DNA of 64,000 nucleotides from positions 392,001 to 456,000 of the forward strand of contig NZ_JAPWKB010000019.1 of NCBI RefSeq assembly GCF_028283785.1. The letters run 5' to 3'. A model generated the notes under the pieces. It searched no databases, was not told the origin of the DNA, and saw nothing but the letters and a program-made list of their open reading frames with translations. Each line of letters begins with the position of its first letter. The first letter of the stretch is position 1. The stretch comes from Paraburkholderia sp. (GTDB lineage Bacteria; Pseudomonadota; Gammaproteobacteria; Burkholderiales; Burkholderiaceae). The position numbers and the translations under genes are program-made. Of the stretch, positions 17,152-24,674 are shown piece by piece.

Positions 17152-18159
17152 ATGAAGAGAATTTTGATCGTCAAGGTGACGTCACTCGGAGACATCGTGC
17201 AGGCGCTGCCGGTGGCTGCCGATATCCAGCGTGCATTTCCGGGCGTCCAGGTCGACTGGGCCGCCGACGAATCGTTTGCCGAAGTGATTCACTGGTGTCG
17301 TGGTGTCGATCGCGTATTGTGCGCGCCGTTGCGTCGTTTCAAGAAGGCGCGCAACTGGTCCGATCTGAAGGCGATCTGGGCATCGATCGCGGAACTGCGC
17401 GCGTACCGTTACGACGCCGTCGTCGATATTCACGGCGTCTACAAGAGCGCGATCATCGCGTTCCTCGCGCGCTCGTCGAAACGCTTCGGCTACCGCAACA
17501 AGGATCTCGGCGAAGTGGGCGCGGCGTTCGCGTACACCGGCCGCTTCGGTCCGCGTCCGGCATGCGATGCGTGGCACGGCATGCGCGTGAGCACCAGCGA
17601 AGCGCTCGGCTATCAGGTCGAAGGCGCGCCCGACTACAACCTCGAAGTGCCGCCACCCGCGCAACCGGTATTCGGCGACGAGACACGTCCGGTCGCGGCG
17701 CTGTTCCACGCAACCTCGAAAGACGACAAGAAATGGCCCGCCGACCGCTGGATCGCGGTAGGCCAGGAACTGGTGCGACGTGGCTTTAGCGTGGTATTGC
17801 CGTGGGGCTCGACGGGCGAGCGCGAGGAAGCCGCGCGAATCGCCGCGAGCGTGCCCGGCGCGACCGTGTTGCCGAAGCTCAGCGTGACGGAAATCGCGCA
17901 GATGATCGATGCGTGCTCGCTGGTGGTCGGCACCGACACCGGCTTCGTGCATCTCGCGCATGCGCTGCAAAAGCGCACGGTGATGGTGTTCGTCGCGACC
18001 TCGCCGGATCATTGCGGCATCGATTCGCCGTACCGGTCGATGTCGATCGGCGATGGCCGCTCGGTGCCGACCGTCGAGCAGGCGCTCGCCGCGATCGATT
18101 ACGTTCACAGCGATCCGGCATCTTCTGCCGGCGCGCCGAAGGTCGTCGCGGCCGCCTGA
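17152..18159 (+). CDS. waaC: Lipopolysaccharide heptosyltransferase I
   Basis: A 335-aa GT9-family enzyme that adds the first L-glycero-D-manno-heptose to Kdo2-lipid A in LPS inner-core synthesis, at the cytoplasmic face of the inner membrane. The N-terminal motif VKVTSLGDIVQALPVAADI is diagnostic for WaaC. Further landmarks are DIHGVYKSA and the C-terminal ADP-heptose-binding stretch GTDTGFVHLAHAL. The ATG at 17152 starts the domain directly. It stands alone on its strand; in many Burkholderia waaC is followed by Kdo transferase waaA, which is not here. Confidence 0.94.
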   Translation: MKRILIVKVTSLGDIVQALPVAADIQRAFPGVQVDWAADESFAEVIHWCRGVDRVLCAPLRRFKKARNWSDLKAIWASIAELRAYRYDAVVDIHGVYKSAIIAFLARSSKRFGYRNKDLGEVGAAFAYTGRFGPRPACDAWHGMRVSTSEALGYQVEGAPDYNLEVPPPAQPVFGDETRPVAALFHATSKDDKKWPADRWIAVGQELVRRGFSVVLPWGSTGEREEAARIAASVPGATVLPKLSVTEIAQMIDACSLVVGTDTGFVHLAHALQKRTVMVFVATSPDHCGIDSPYRSMSIGDGRSVPTVEQALAAIDYVHSDPASSAGAPKVVAAA

Positions 18160-18715
18160 GCCGCACACCCGTCGCTTCGCGTTTCAACGGGCTGGCGCCG
18201 CGCGCCACGCCCGCATTCCTTCCTCAGATCCTCGCTGTTCCTCTTTTCTCCGTTCCCGGTCGCACCAGAAAGAAGGCGTCGCGCGCGGACGTATCGCGTG
18301 TCGTGGCCGGCTTCGGCGCATTACAAGCCTGTTAAAACTGTGGCTTTTCGTTGGCCGCAGGATTCGCGTCACGTGGATTTTTATCGCGGCCGCGCGCGTC
18401 GGCTGGGACGTTACACACTCGTAATGGCCGGAAATACAGAAGGCGTTTCTGCTGTCATGCGGATCGGCCGCGCAGCCGGCGTGGCCTGGCGCCATCGCGG
18501 CAATGCTTGCCCCGCCGTTTCAAACGATACGACGGTTACGTGTCGCTCGCGCGGAGCGGCAATTCTGACAGCGTGACACGCGTGCATCGGCCACCGACGA
18601 TGTAACGTCGCGCGGATCAATGCTTACACTTTGCTACGTTGGACGTAGCCGGCGTCGTGTTCAATCGAGTTCATTCGGGACCGCTCGAATGCTTATGACT
18701 CGAAGGGAGAACACT
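18160..18715. other. Intergenic region without recognised genes (waaC to micro-lipoprotein)
   Basis: About 555 bases with no open frame that has a Shine-Dalgarno or family features, and no convincing terminator hairpin. The last part must hold the promoter of the lipoprotein at 18716. Confidence 0.5.
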
Positions 18716-18838
18716 GTGAAACGCTTGACGCTGACTTTGATTGCAGGTGCGCTACTGGCTTCGTTGCTTGGAGGCTGCATCGTCGTGCCGGGTGGCGGCT
18801 ACGGCGGCGGTTACCACCACGGCTATTACTATCGATAA
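18716..18838 (+). CDS. Micro-lipoprotein, Gly/Tyr-rich (40 aa)
   Basis: GTG start with the Shine-Dalgarno AAGGGAGA. The 40-residue product has a lipoprotein signal with lipobox LGGC (Cys21), then CIVVPGGGYGGGYHHGYYYR. The mature part is about 20 residues, almost all Gly, Tyr and His. It resembles the 35-aa lipoprotein at 15270 and the 65-aa one at 23051 in the residues after the cysteine. Function unknown; outer-membrane location inferred from Ile at +2. Confidence 0.65.
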   Translation: MKRLTLTLIAGALLASLLGGCIVVPGGGYGGGYHHGYYYR

Positions 18839-18840
18839 GC

Positions 18841-19020
18841 TCAGGCCAGCATCATTTCGAACGACACGACCGCCGCGATCGCGGCGGCGTTCGCGACCAC
18901 CGCCTCGACGACGATGCCCTTCCATGTAGCGGGGCGGAAGCGATAGGCGAGCAGTAGGGAACACAGCAACGCAAGCGCGATGATCGTCACGATATCGGCG
19001 TTATGAAGATGAATGGCCAC
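18841..19020 (-). CDS. Small inner-membrane protein (59 aa, two TM segments)
   Basis: GTG start preceded by a good GGGAGG Shine-Dalgarno. The 59-aa product has two hydrophobic stretches (IVTIIALALLCSLLLAY and VVEAVVANAAAIAAVVSFEM) joined by a short basic loop RFRPATWKG. It ends three bases from the stop of the convergent micro-lipoprotein. No family recognised. The strong ribosome site supports it being real. Confidence 0.6.
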   Translation of the reverse strand: MAIHLHNADIVTIIALALLCSLLLAYRFRPATWKGIVVEAVVANAAAIAAVVSFEMMLA

Positions 19021-19216
19021 GGTAGCCTCCCTGCTCGAATGGGGTGTGTTGAGTCGAGTATAGGTAAGCCAAAATTCGGCGCAAGGCCCGGATGTGCACC
19101 GATTCAGCGGTGCGATGCGGATGCCGTCGAAGGGGCTCCGGCGAAATCGGAAAACATCGGAGACAGGCGCGGCGCAGCGGGCTTTCATCGCCCTTTGCGC
19201 CGCACTTGCAAGTGAC

Positions 19217-20524
19217 TTACATCAGCTTCGCATCGCGCGTTTCGCGCATGCACAACACGCCGATCAGACTGACCGCCGCCGCGCCCGACACATACGCGCC
19301 GACGTACGGCAAGCCGCCGTGCGCCGCGAGAACCTGCGCGATATACGGCGCGACCGAGGCGCCGAGAATGCCGCCCAGGTTATACGACACGCCTGCACCG
19401 GTATAGCGCACGTGAGTCGGAAACAGCTCCGGCAACAGCGCGCCCATCGGCGCGAACGTGACGCCCATCAGGAACAGTTCGATCACGAGAAACAGCAGCA
19501 CCATCGGCATCGAGCCGCTGCCGAGCAACGGCGCCATCGTGAAGCCCGACGCAACCGCCGCGACAATCCCGACCACCAGCACCGGCTTGCGGCCGAAGCG
19601 GTCGCTGGCGAGCGCCGACAACGGCGTGGCGATCGCCATGAACACCACGGCGATGCACAGCATGCCGAGGAAAGTCGGACGCGGAATGTGCAGCACCGAC
19701 ACGCCATACGACAGCGAGAACGTGGTCGCGTTGTAGAACAGCGTGTAGCAGACCACCATCGACAGCGCGCCGAGCACGGTCGGCAGCCAGTGTTGCGACA
19801 GCAGCGTCGCGATCGGCACGCGCACGCGTTCCTTGCGCTCGATCGCGGCACGGAACGCCGGCGTCTCGGTGATCTTCAGACGCACGTACAGGCCGAGCGC
19901 GACCAGCACCGCGCTGACGATAAACGGCACGCGCCAGCCCCAACTGCGGAACTGTTCGTCCGACAGCGACAGCGCGAGCCCGAAGAACAGCCCGTTCGAC
20001 GCGAGAAAGCCGATCGACGGTCCGAGTTGCGGGAACATCCCGAACCACGCGCGTTTGCCGGGCGGCGCGTTTTCGGTGGCGAGCAGCGCAGCGCCGCCCC
20101 ATTCGCCGCCCAGGCCGATGCCCTGACCGAAGCGCAGCACGCACAGCAGGATCGGCGCGAGGCTGCCGATCGAGTCGTAGCCGGGCACGAAACCGATCAG
20201 CGTAGTGGACACGCCCATCACAAGCAGCGACGCCACCAGCGTCGATTTACGGCCGATCCGGTCGCCGAAGTGACCGAACAGGAACGAGCCGATCGGTCGC
20301 GCGACGAACGCGATCCCGAACGTGACGAAAGCGGACAACGCCTGCGCGGTCGCCGAACCGTGCGGGAAGAACACCGGGCCGATGACGAGCGCGGCGGCGG
20401 TGGCATAAACGTAGAAGTCGTAAAACTCGATCGCGGTGCCGATGAAGCTCGCGAAAATGATCCGCGAACTGCTGGGCTGTCCGGATGAGGACGACGGGGC
20501 CGCTGAAAGCGGTGAAGTGGACAT
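19217..20524 (-). CDS. MFS transporter, metabolite:H+ symporter (MHS) family
   Basis: A 435-aa protein with twelve predicted membrane helices. The N-terminal FASFIGTAIEFYDFYVYATA and the loop 2-3 motif RPIGSFLFGHFGDRIGRKS are typical of the MHS family (ProP, KgtP, ShiA relatives), as is GQGIGLGGEWGGAALLATEN. The ATG at 20524 is chosen because upstream residues are not family-like. The substrate cannot be named from sequence; the family takes up organic acids, shikimate, citrate or osmolytes. No catabolic genes are adjacent. Confidence 0.9.
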   Translation of the reverse strand: MSTSPLSAAPSSSSGQPSSSRIIFASFIGTAIEFYDFYVYATAAALVIGPVFFPHGSATAQALSAFVTFGIAFVARPIGSFLFGHFGDRIGRKSTLVASLLVMGVSTTLIGFVPGYDSIGSLAPILLCVLRFGQGIGLGGEWGGAALLATENAPPGKRAWFGMFPQLGPSIGFLASNGLFFGLALSLSDEQFRSWGWRVPFIVSAVLVALGLYVRLKITETPAFRAAIERKERVRVPIATLLSQHWLPTVLGALSMVVCYTLFYNATTFSLSYGVSVLHIPRPTFLGMLCIAVVFMAIATPLSALASDRFGRKPVLVVGIVAAVASGFTMAPLLGSGSMPMVLLFLVIELFLMGVTFAPMGALLPELFPTHVRYTGAGVSYNLGGILGASVAPYIAQVLAAHGGLPYVGAYVSGAAAVSLIGVLCMRETRDAKLM

Positions 20525-20863
20525 GGTGTCTCCGGTTTTCGTGACACAGCCTGGTGCCGGGCGCGCATCGCGCAAACGGGCATCGGAGACGCGAGCGCAT
20601 CGCGCGAACGCCAATCCGCTGCCCCTGGCAACGCTGTGTCTTTTGTTTGATTGAGTGGCCCGGACGGCGCGCGATGCGCGGTCCGGCTTTACCGATGCGT
20701 CAGGTGGCGCTATTGCGTCTGTTGCATCGGCAACGATTCGACGTGTGGCCGTGAGCGCGGATGGCGCGGCGATACACGTTCGCGCTGCGGGCCGTCGATG
20801 GATGACCGGCGGCGGCAGCGATGCCGGAAAGTCCGGCGAGGAATCCGAAAATTATAGCGCGGC
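20525..20863. other. Intergenic region upstream of the MHS transporter
   Basis: About 340 bases between two genes on the minus strand. No supported open frame, hairpin or tRNA was seen; it presumably holds the transporter promoter. Confidence 0.5.
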
Positions 20864-21364
20864 TCAATCGATCACTTGCGCCTGCGGATTCGCAAAGGTG
20901 CGCAACTGGAATTTGCCGTCGTCGTTGAACAGCCAGTCTTCGAACAGCTCGACCTGGCCGCGTGCGTTCAGCAGCTTCGCGGGCGGCTGCGGGAACGGCG
21001 CGGAGCGGCGCAAGGTGGCGAGCGCGGTGCCTTCGGCTTCGTCGTCGCCGTTGGTCCGGTAGACCTCGGACGCGACGACCTGGCCGTTGCGGTCGACGGT
21101 GAACGACACGACCACCAGCGAGCGCAGCATCGCTTGCGGCGTACCGCGCAGCACGTACGACTGGTTACGGTCGAGGATGCGTTTGGCGACGGCGCTGCGG
21201 TACTGATCGAGCGTCGCGCTGTTGATCGCGGCGATCGGCGTGATGCTGATTTCCTGATGCGGCGGCGTGATCGTGCACGCCGTCATCGATGCGATGAGCG
21301 CAAGCGCGCAGACGGCTGCAAGCCGGTAATCCGGCAGGCGGACATGACGTGAACGGGTGAGCAT
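20864..21364 (-). CDS. Lipoprotein with TonB C-terminal-like domain
   Basis: A 166-aa protein with an N-terminal signal ending in a lipobox-like SMTAC (Cys near 30). The middle shows the pattern LVVVSFTVDRNGQVVASEVYRTNGDDEAEGTALATLRRSAPFP, split over residues about 80-125, which matches the beta-alpha-beta fold of TonB C-terminal domains. It lacks the N-terminal membrane anchor and Pro-rich linker of a true TonB, and no ExbB/ExbD is nearby. It is thus a TonB-like periplasmic lipoprotein of unknown partner. Confidence 0.75.
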   Translation of the reverse strand: MLTRSRHVRLPDYRLAAVCALALIASMTACTITPPHQEISITPIAAINSATLDQYRSAVAKRILDRNQSYVLRGTPQAMLRSLVVVSFTVDRNGQVVASEVYRTNGDDEAEGTALATLRRSAPFPQPPAKLLNARGQVELFEDWLFNDDGKFQLRTFANPQAQVID

Positions 21365-21748
21365 GATGATGACTCGCGCAGTGGCGGGATGTGATTTTCA
21401 TGGTAGCCAATCGGTGCATGGAAGCAATGCGCGTTCGCCCTCGTTGGCGATGCTTTTGTGCGCGCGACGCTTCACGCGTTGCGCATGTGTATCGCGTCTG
21501 TCGAAATGTTACGGCGCAAGCCGCCGATGCCGCCCGGATCGTGCGCCGTCACGTCCCGCCGACGCCGTGCGTCGTGGCTGCCGGACGATGCGATGACGCG
21601 TCGGCGACGGCGCGGTTCTCTAACGCTGTAATACGCGGAAAAAAGCGCAAGCGGCGTCGTAACGCATTTGCGCCAGCAATGGCTTAGCGTTGTGTCTGGC
21701 GTGTATCGCACCGGGTTCGGTGCTGCCATCCCTGACGTGGAGATCGTT
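21365..21748. other. Intergenic region, divergent between two envelope-protein genes
   Basis: About 380 bases between the TonB-like lipoprotein (minus strand) and the Pro/Tyr-rich secreted protein (plus strand). No supported open frame was found; it must carry promoters for both directions. Confidence 0.5.
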
Positions 21749-22117
21749 GTGAAGAGGCTAAAACTACTGCTCGCGGTGCCGGTCGCGGCCGCGCTGTGTG
21801 CAAGCGGGGCGGCGCAGGCTGCGCGGGTCGGCGTGTATATCGGCGGGGGCGTGCCGTACTACTACCCGGTCGCGCCGGTGCCGTATTACTACGGACCGCC
21901 GCCCGTCGTCGTACAGGATGCCGAGCCGCAGGAATATATCGAACAGGGCCAGCCGCAAGGTCCGGCGCAGCAACCCGGCGTCGCCGCCGATCCGCAAGCG
22001 GCGTCGGCAGGCACCTGGTATTACTGCGACGCGTCGAAAACGTATTACCCCTATGTAAAGACATGTCAGGCCGGCTGGCGCGAAGTGCCTGCGCAGCCGC
22101 CGGCACCGTCCAACTGA
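21749..22117 (+). CDS. Small secreted Pro/Tyr-rich protein
   Basis: GTG start with a GGAG Shine-Dalgarno, giving 122 aa with a clear signal peptide (LLLAVPVAAALCASGAAQAA). The mature part begins with a Gly/Tyr/Pro-rich segment (VPYYYPVAPVPYYYGPPP) and ends with a compact Cys-containing part WYYCDASKTYYPYVKTCQAGW, where two Cys could form a disulfide. Such proteins are common and uncharacterised in Burkholderia. A Gly-zipper lipoprotein follows 22 bases later, suggesting an operon. Confidence 0.75.
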   Translation: MKRLKLLLAVPVAAALCASGAAQAARVGVYIGGGVPYYYPVAPVPYYYGPPPVVVQDAEPQEYIEQGQPQGPAQQPGVAADPQAASAGTWYYCDASKTYYPYVKTCQAGWREVPAQPPAPSN

Positions 22118-22139
22118 CGACGGTGAACAGGTGATATCC

Positions 22140-22724
22140 ATGAATGGTTTGATAAAAGTTTCGCGTGGTGTGCGCCGTTTGGGTTTGCCGGTTGCGTTGT
22201 TGATGTCCGTGGGTGTGCTCGGCGCGTGTGCGGTGATGCCGCCGCAAGGTCCGAGCATGGCGGCGCTGCCCGGCACCGGCAAGACCTTCGACCAGTTCCG
22301 CGCGGACGACGGCTCGTGCCGTCAGTACGCGTCGCAGCAGACGGGCGGCGTGTCGGCGAATCAGGCGGCGACGTCGAGCGCGATCGGAAGCGCGGCGGTC
22401 GGCACGGCGCTCGGCGCAGCGGCAGGTGCGGCATTCAACGGCGGGCCGGGTGCGGCCGTCGGCGCAGGTGTCGGTCTGCTGGCGGGGAGCATGGTGGGCG
22501 CGGGCGCTGCGCAAGGTTCGGCGTACGACGTGCAGCGTCGCTACGACGACGCCTATATGCAGTGCATGTATGCCGCGGGCGAGAAGGTGCCGGTGTCGCG
22601 CGGTACGCGCACCGTCGCACCGGTGGCGGGTTACGCGCCGGCCTATGCGCCCGCTTATCCGCCGGGCTACGTGACGGTGCCGCCGCCGGGCATGATGCCG
22701 CCTCCGCCGCCGGGCTATTACTGA
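22140..22724 (+). CDS. Glycine-zipper lipoprotein
   Basis: A 194-aa lipoprotein with lipobox LGAC (Cys near residue 29). Residues about 80-125 form a glycine zipper (AVGTALGAAAGAAFNGGPG and GAGVGLLAGSMVGAGAA), like the YMGG-like Gly-zipper family of outer-membrane proteins. Before it is a short domain with Cys (DGSCRQYA), after it a QRRYDDAYMQCMYA segment and a Pro-rich tail ending PPPPPGYY. The ATG at 22140 has AGGTGA upstream. It shares a transcript with the secreted protein before it and is followed by two hairpins. Confidence 0.82.
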   Translation: MNGLIKVSRGVRRLGLPVALLMSVGVLGACAVMPPQGPSMAALPGTGKTFDQFRADDGSCRQYASQQTGGVSANQAATSSAIGSAAVGTALGAAAGAAFNGGPGAAVGAGVGLLAGSMVGAGAAQGSAYDVQRRYDDAYMQCMYAAGEKVPVSRGTRTVAPVAGYAPAYAPAYPPGYVTVPPPGMMPPPPPGYY

Positions 22725-23050
22725 GCATCCTGAACGATGAACGATCGACGGACCGGTTTTCAGGTCGGACGGCGGCAAGCAGCAAGGCTGTAAAGAGCGC
22801 GTGATTGCGGCTTGACCGCACGGCGCGTCGCGCAATCCAGCGTATCCGGGCGCGACGTTCACTGCATCCTGTAATGCAGTGAAAGCCGACGGCAACACCG
22901 CAGCGCGCTTTTCCGCCCTAGACTTGAATTGCCTTCCGCCTCCCTTGTGGAAGGCATCGGTGGTAGGTCTTTCTTGCCCGCTTCGCGCGGGCTTTTTCTT
23001 TGGCGCGGGCGATTTCTAATAGCGCTTGCTTTCGAATAGCGCTTGCGCGA
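22725..23050. other. Convergent intergenic region with two hairpins
   Basis: About 325 bases between convergent genes. Apart from the terminator hairpins at 22930-22999 nothing gene-like is supported. Confidence 0.5.
22930..22999 (+). terminator. Tandem hairpins with T run: terminator of the Gly-zipper operon
   Basis: The first hairpin TGCCTTCC / GGAAGGCA (22930-22956) is followed by a second, GCCCGC / GCGGGC (22976-22992), with a TTTTTCTTT tail. The second is a good intrinsic terminator on the plus strand. Confidence 0.75.
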
Positions 23051-23248
23051 TCAACGACGCCAGCCGTGGCCGTAGCCGCCATATCCGCCGTACCCGCCGC
23101 CAAACCCCACGCCCACCGACACCGACGGCGCCGCGTAGTAGCCCGGCGCGTAATAGGCTGGACCGTAGCCGTAGCCATAAGGGCCCGGCGCGACCACGCA
23201 GCCGCCCAAACCGGCCGCAAGCAATGCAATGCAGATAAGTCGGATCAT
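23051..23248 (-). CDS. Small Gly/Tyr-rich lipoprotein (65 aa)
   Basis: A 65-aa product starting MIRLICIALLAAGLGGC with lipobox LGGC (Cys17) and a strong GGGAGG Shine-Dalgarno 7 bases before the ATG. The mature part is CVVAPGPYGYGYGPAYYAPG then a Gly/Tyr-rich tail (GGGYGGYGGYGHGWRR). A longer in-frame start at 23401 is rejected because it puts 51 non-signal residues before the leader. It shares the C-V-V-x-P start of the mature chain with the 35- and 40-aa lipoproteins in this window. Function unknown. Confidence 0.78.
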   Translation of the reverse strand: MIRLICIALLAAGLGGCVVAPGPYGYGYGPAYYAPGYYAAPSVSVGVGFGGGYGGYGGYGHGWRR

Positions 23249-23566
23249 GGCGAACCTCCCTGTTCTTCTGTTTGGAGACAGGGCGTGCGGCGTTGTTCGC
23301 GTGCAGGTGTGACCGTGCATTACCGCCGTTACGTCTGCCGATCCGCGCAAACGCGCGTGCGGCGGGCGCGCGGCACGGGTTGCCGGTTCCGGGCGACTCA
23401 CAGTTGCTTACTTTCGTGTATTTTTCAGCGAGGCTATTTCGCGCCGCGCAATGGCACCCGGCCCGCGCCGCGCGCCATTGCGGGAAACCCGTCTGTTGCG
23501 CGCGCGCGACCCGCGAGATTGCGGCGCATTGCTATGATGGAGCCATCGTTTCCCGGAGCGGTGAAC
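23249..23566. other. Divergent intergenic region
   Basis: About 318 bases between the minus-strand lipoprotein and the plus-strand gene at 23567. A TATGAT element at 23533-23538 could serve the plus-strand gene. No open frame is supported. Confidence 0.4.
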
Positions 23567-23821
23567 ATGGCGATCAGAGATCTGACGATGGGCGAGCGGC
23601 GCCGAGCCGCAATCGCCGAAGCGCAAAGGCTGGCCGATAGCGGCGAGTATTTCGATTACACCGACATCGAATATGTTCTGCGTTTCGATTGTGGATTGTC
23701 AGACGTGGCATCGTTGCTGGACAGCCAGGCGATGCATCGTGACCTGAACCGGCGTTGCGCCGACGCCCGCGAAAAGCGCGATCGCGATACGCGCGTGAAC
23801 GAAGAACCGTTGAGTGCGTGA
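23567..23821 (+). CDS. Hypothetical protein, 84 aa
   Basis: A soluble charged protein, MAIRDLTMGERRRAAIAEAQ..., with a GGAG Shine-Dalgarno 9 bases before the ATG at 23567. Sequence features are an N-terminal basic helix, an acidic/aromatic middle (GEYFDYTDIEYVLRFDCG) and a basic, Arg/Asp-rich C-terminus. No signal peptide or membrane segment. I do not recognise the family. It is convergent with the repeat protein at 23842, 20 bases away. Confidence 0.65.
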   Translation: MAIRDLTMGERRRAAIAEAQRLADSGEYFDYTDIEYVLRFDCGLSDVASLLDSQAMHRDLNRRCADAREKRDRDTRVNEEPLSA

Positions 23822-23841
23822 GTGGCGGGTTGGGATTCGCG

Positions 23842-24306
23842 TTACCGGACGGCGAGCGAATTGATCTGCGCGTTCGCCGCGCCCGACGCGATATTCACGC
23901 CGATATTTCCGCTTGCGCCGTTGAGTGCGCCTGCACCCAGCATTGCCGTGCCGCCGCCCGTCAGACTGACGGCGCCATGCACGCTTTGCTGCGTGTCGAT
24001 TTCCGGTTGAGACGCGCTGAGCAACGCGATCTGATTGGCCTGCACGTTCAGTGCGCCGGCCGCCACGTTCACCCCGACATTCCCGCTCACTTTAGCCAGT
24101 GCGTCCGCGCCGACCGATGCGCTGGTCGTGCCGACGGCGTTGGCGGTGCCGCCAATATCCTGCGTTGCCGACAACGCGATCGCGCCGAAGAGCGTGGCGC
24201 TGTCGGCGTCGATGGACGCGGCGGCTGTATCGGCAAATGCCGACGATCCACCCGCAGCGAACGAACACAGCGACAGCAGGGCAACGATCAGCGAGCGAGC
24301 TTTCAT
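23842..24306 (-). CDS. Secreted protein with two Gly/Asn-rich internal repeats
   Basis: A 154-aa protein with a clear signal peptide (LIVALLSLCSFAAGGSSAFA). The mature chain is rich in Ala, Gly, Ser, Asn and Val with very few charges. It carries two related units: GNVGVNVAAGALNVQANQ (about residues 75-92) and GNIGVNIASGAANAQINS (about 133-150), offset by 58 residues. The pattern GN-x-GVN-x-A-x-G-x-x-N-x-Q-x-N resembles repeats of beta-solenoid or functional-amyloid surface proteins, but no secretion or fibre genes are adjacent. Function unknown. Confidence 0.75.
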   Translation of the reverse strand: MKARSLIVALLSLCSFAAGGSSAFADTAAASIDADSATLFGAIALSATQDIGGTANAVGTTSASVGADALAKVSGNVGVNVAAGALNVQANQIALLSASQPEIDTQQSVHGAVSLTGGGTAMLGAGALNGASGNIGVNIASGAANAQINSLAVR

Positions 24307-24430
24307 GGCGGCTTCCAGGCGGTCTGACGGACCAGATACCTGTGCTAACGACCGTCTGCGGAAAAAGTTGAGGGTGGGTTTGCGTGCGGGGTGGTGATGG
24401 AGTAACCGGGGGGTGCCGGGCGGCGCGGGA

Positions 24431-24493
24431 GCCGCAAAAGCCGCAAAAGCCGCAAAAGCCGCAAAAGCCGCAAAAGCCGCAAAAGCCGCAAAA
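24431..24493. repeat. Tandem repeat, 9-bp unit GCCGCAAAA x 7
   Basis: Seven exact head-to-tail copies of GCCGCAAAA with no variation, ending one base before the tRNA-Ser terminator. The repeat is intergenic. Perfect copies suggest recent slippage expansion. Confidence 0.95.
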
Positions 24494-24495
24494 GC

Positions 24496-24519
24496 AAAAA
24501 GGCCCTTCGGGGCCTTTTT
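24496..24519 (-). terminator. Terminator of tRNA-Ser(UGA)
   Basis: Stem AAAAAGGCCC / GGGCCTTTTT around a TTCG loop. On the minus strand it lies just after the tRNA 3' end and has T runs on both sides. Confidence 0.85.
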
Positions 24520-24529
24520 GCTTTGAAGG

Positions 24530-24619
24530 TGGCGGAGGGCGTGGGATTCGAACCCACGAACGAGTGACCTCGTTGCCGGTTTTCAAGACCGGTGCATTCA
24601 ACCGCTCTGCCAGCCCTCC
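24530..24619 (-). tRNA. tRNA-Ser(UGA)
   Basis: A 90-nt class II tRNA on the minus strand. Acceptor GGAGGGC / GCCCTCC, discriminator G and encoded CCA. The anticodon loop CTTGAAA gives TGA (plus-strand TCA at 24583-24585), reading UCA and other UCN codons. It has a long variable arm and a T-loop GTTCGAATC. A terminator follows directly. Confidence 0.97.
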
Positions 24620-24674
24620 GAGGCGCGAATTGTAACCCGAAACCCGCCGGTCACAACCCGCCATGCGACCCCGC

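Noticed and set aside
19094..20488. A 464-codon plus-strand frame rich in Arg, His, Gln and Glu
   Set aside because: Shadow of the MHS transporter; no ribosome site or family features.
22918..23229. A 103-codon minus-strand frame overlapping the 65-aa lipoprotein
   Set aside because: It is another frame of the lipoprotein gene; the lipoprotein frame has the signal peptide and the GGGAGG ribosome site.
24431..24493. CRISPR-like short repeats
   Set aside because: The 9-bp units are contiguous with no spacers, so this is a simple tandem repeat.
24384..24635. Plus-strand frame with Pro-Gln-Lys repeats
   Set aside because: A by-product of the 9-bp tandem repeat reading into antisense tRNA-Ser.
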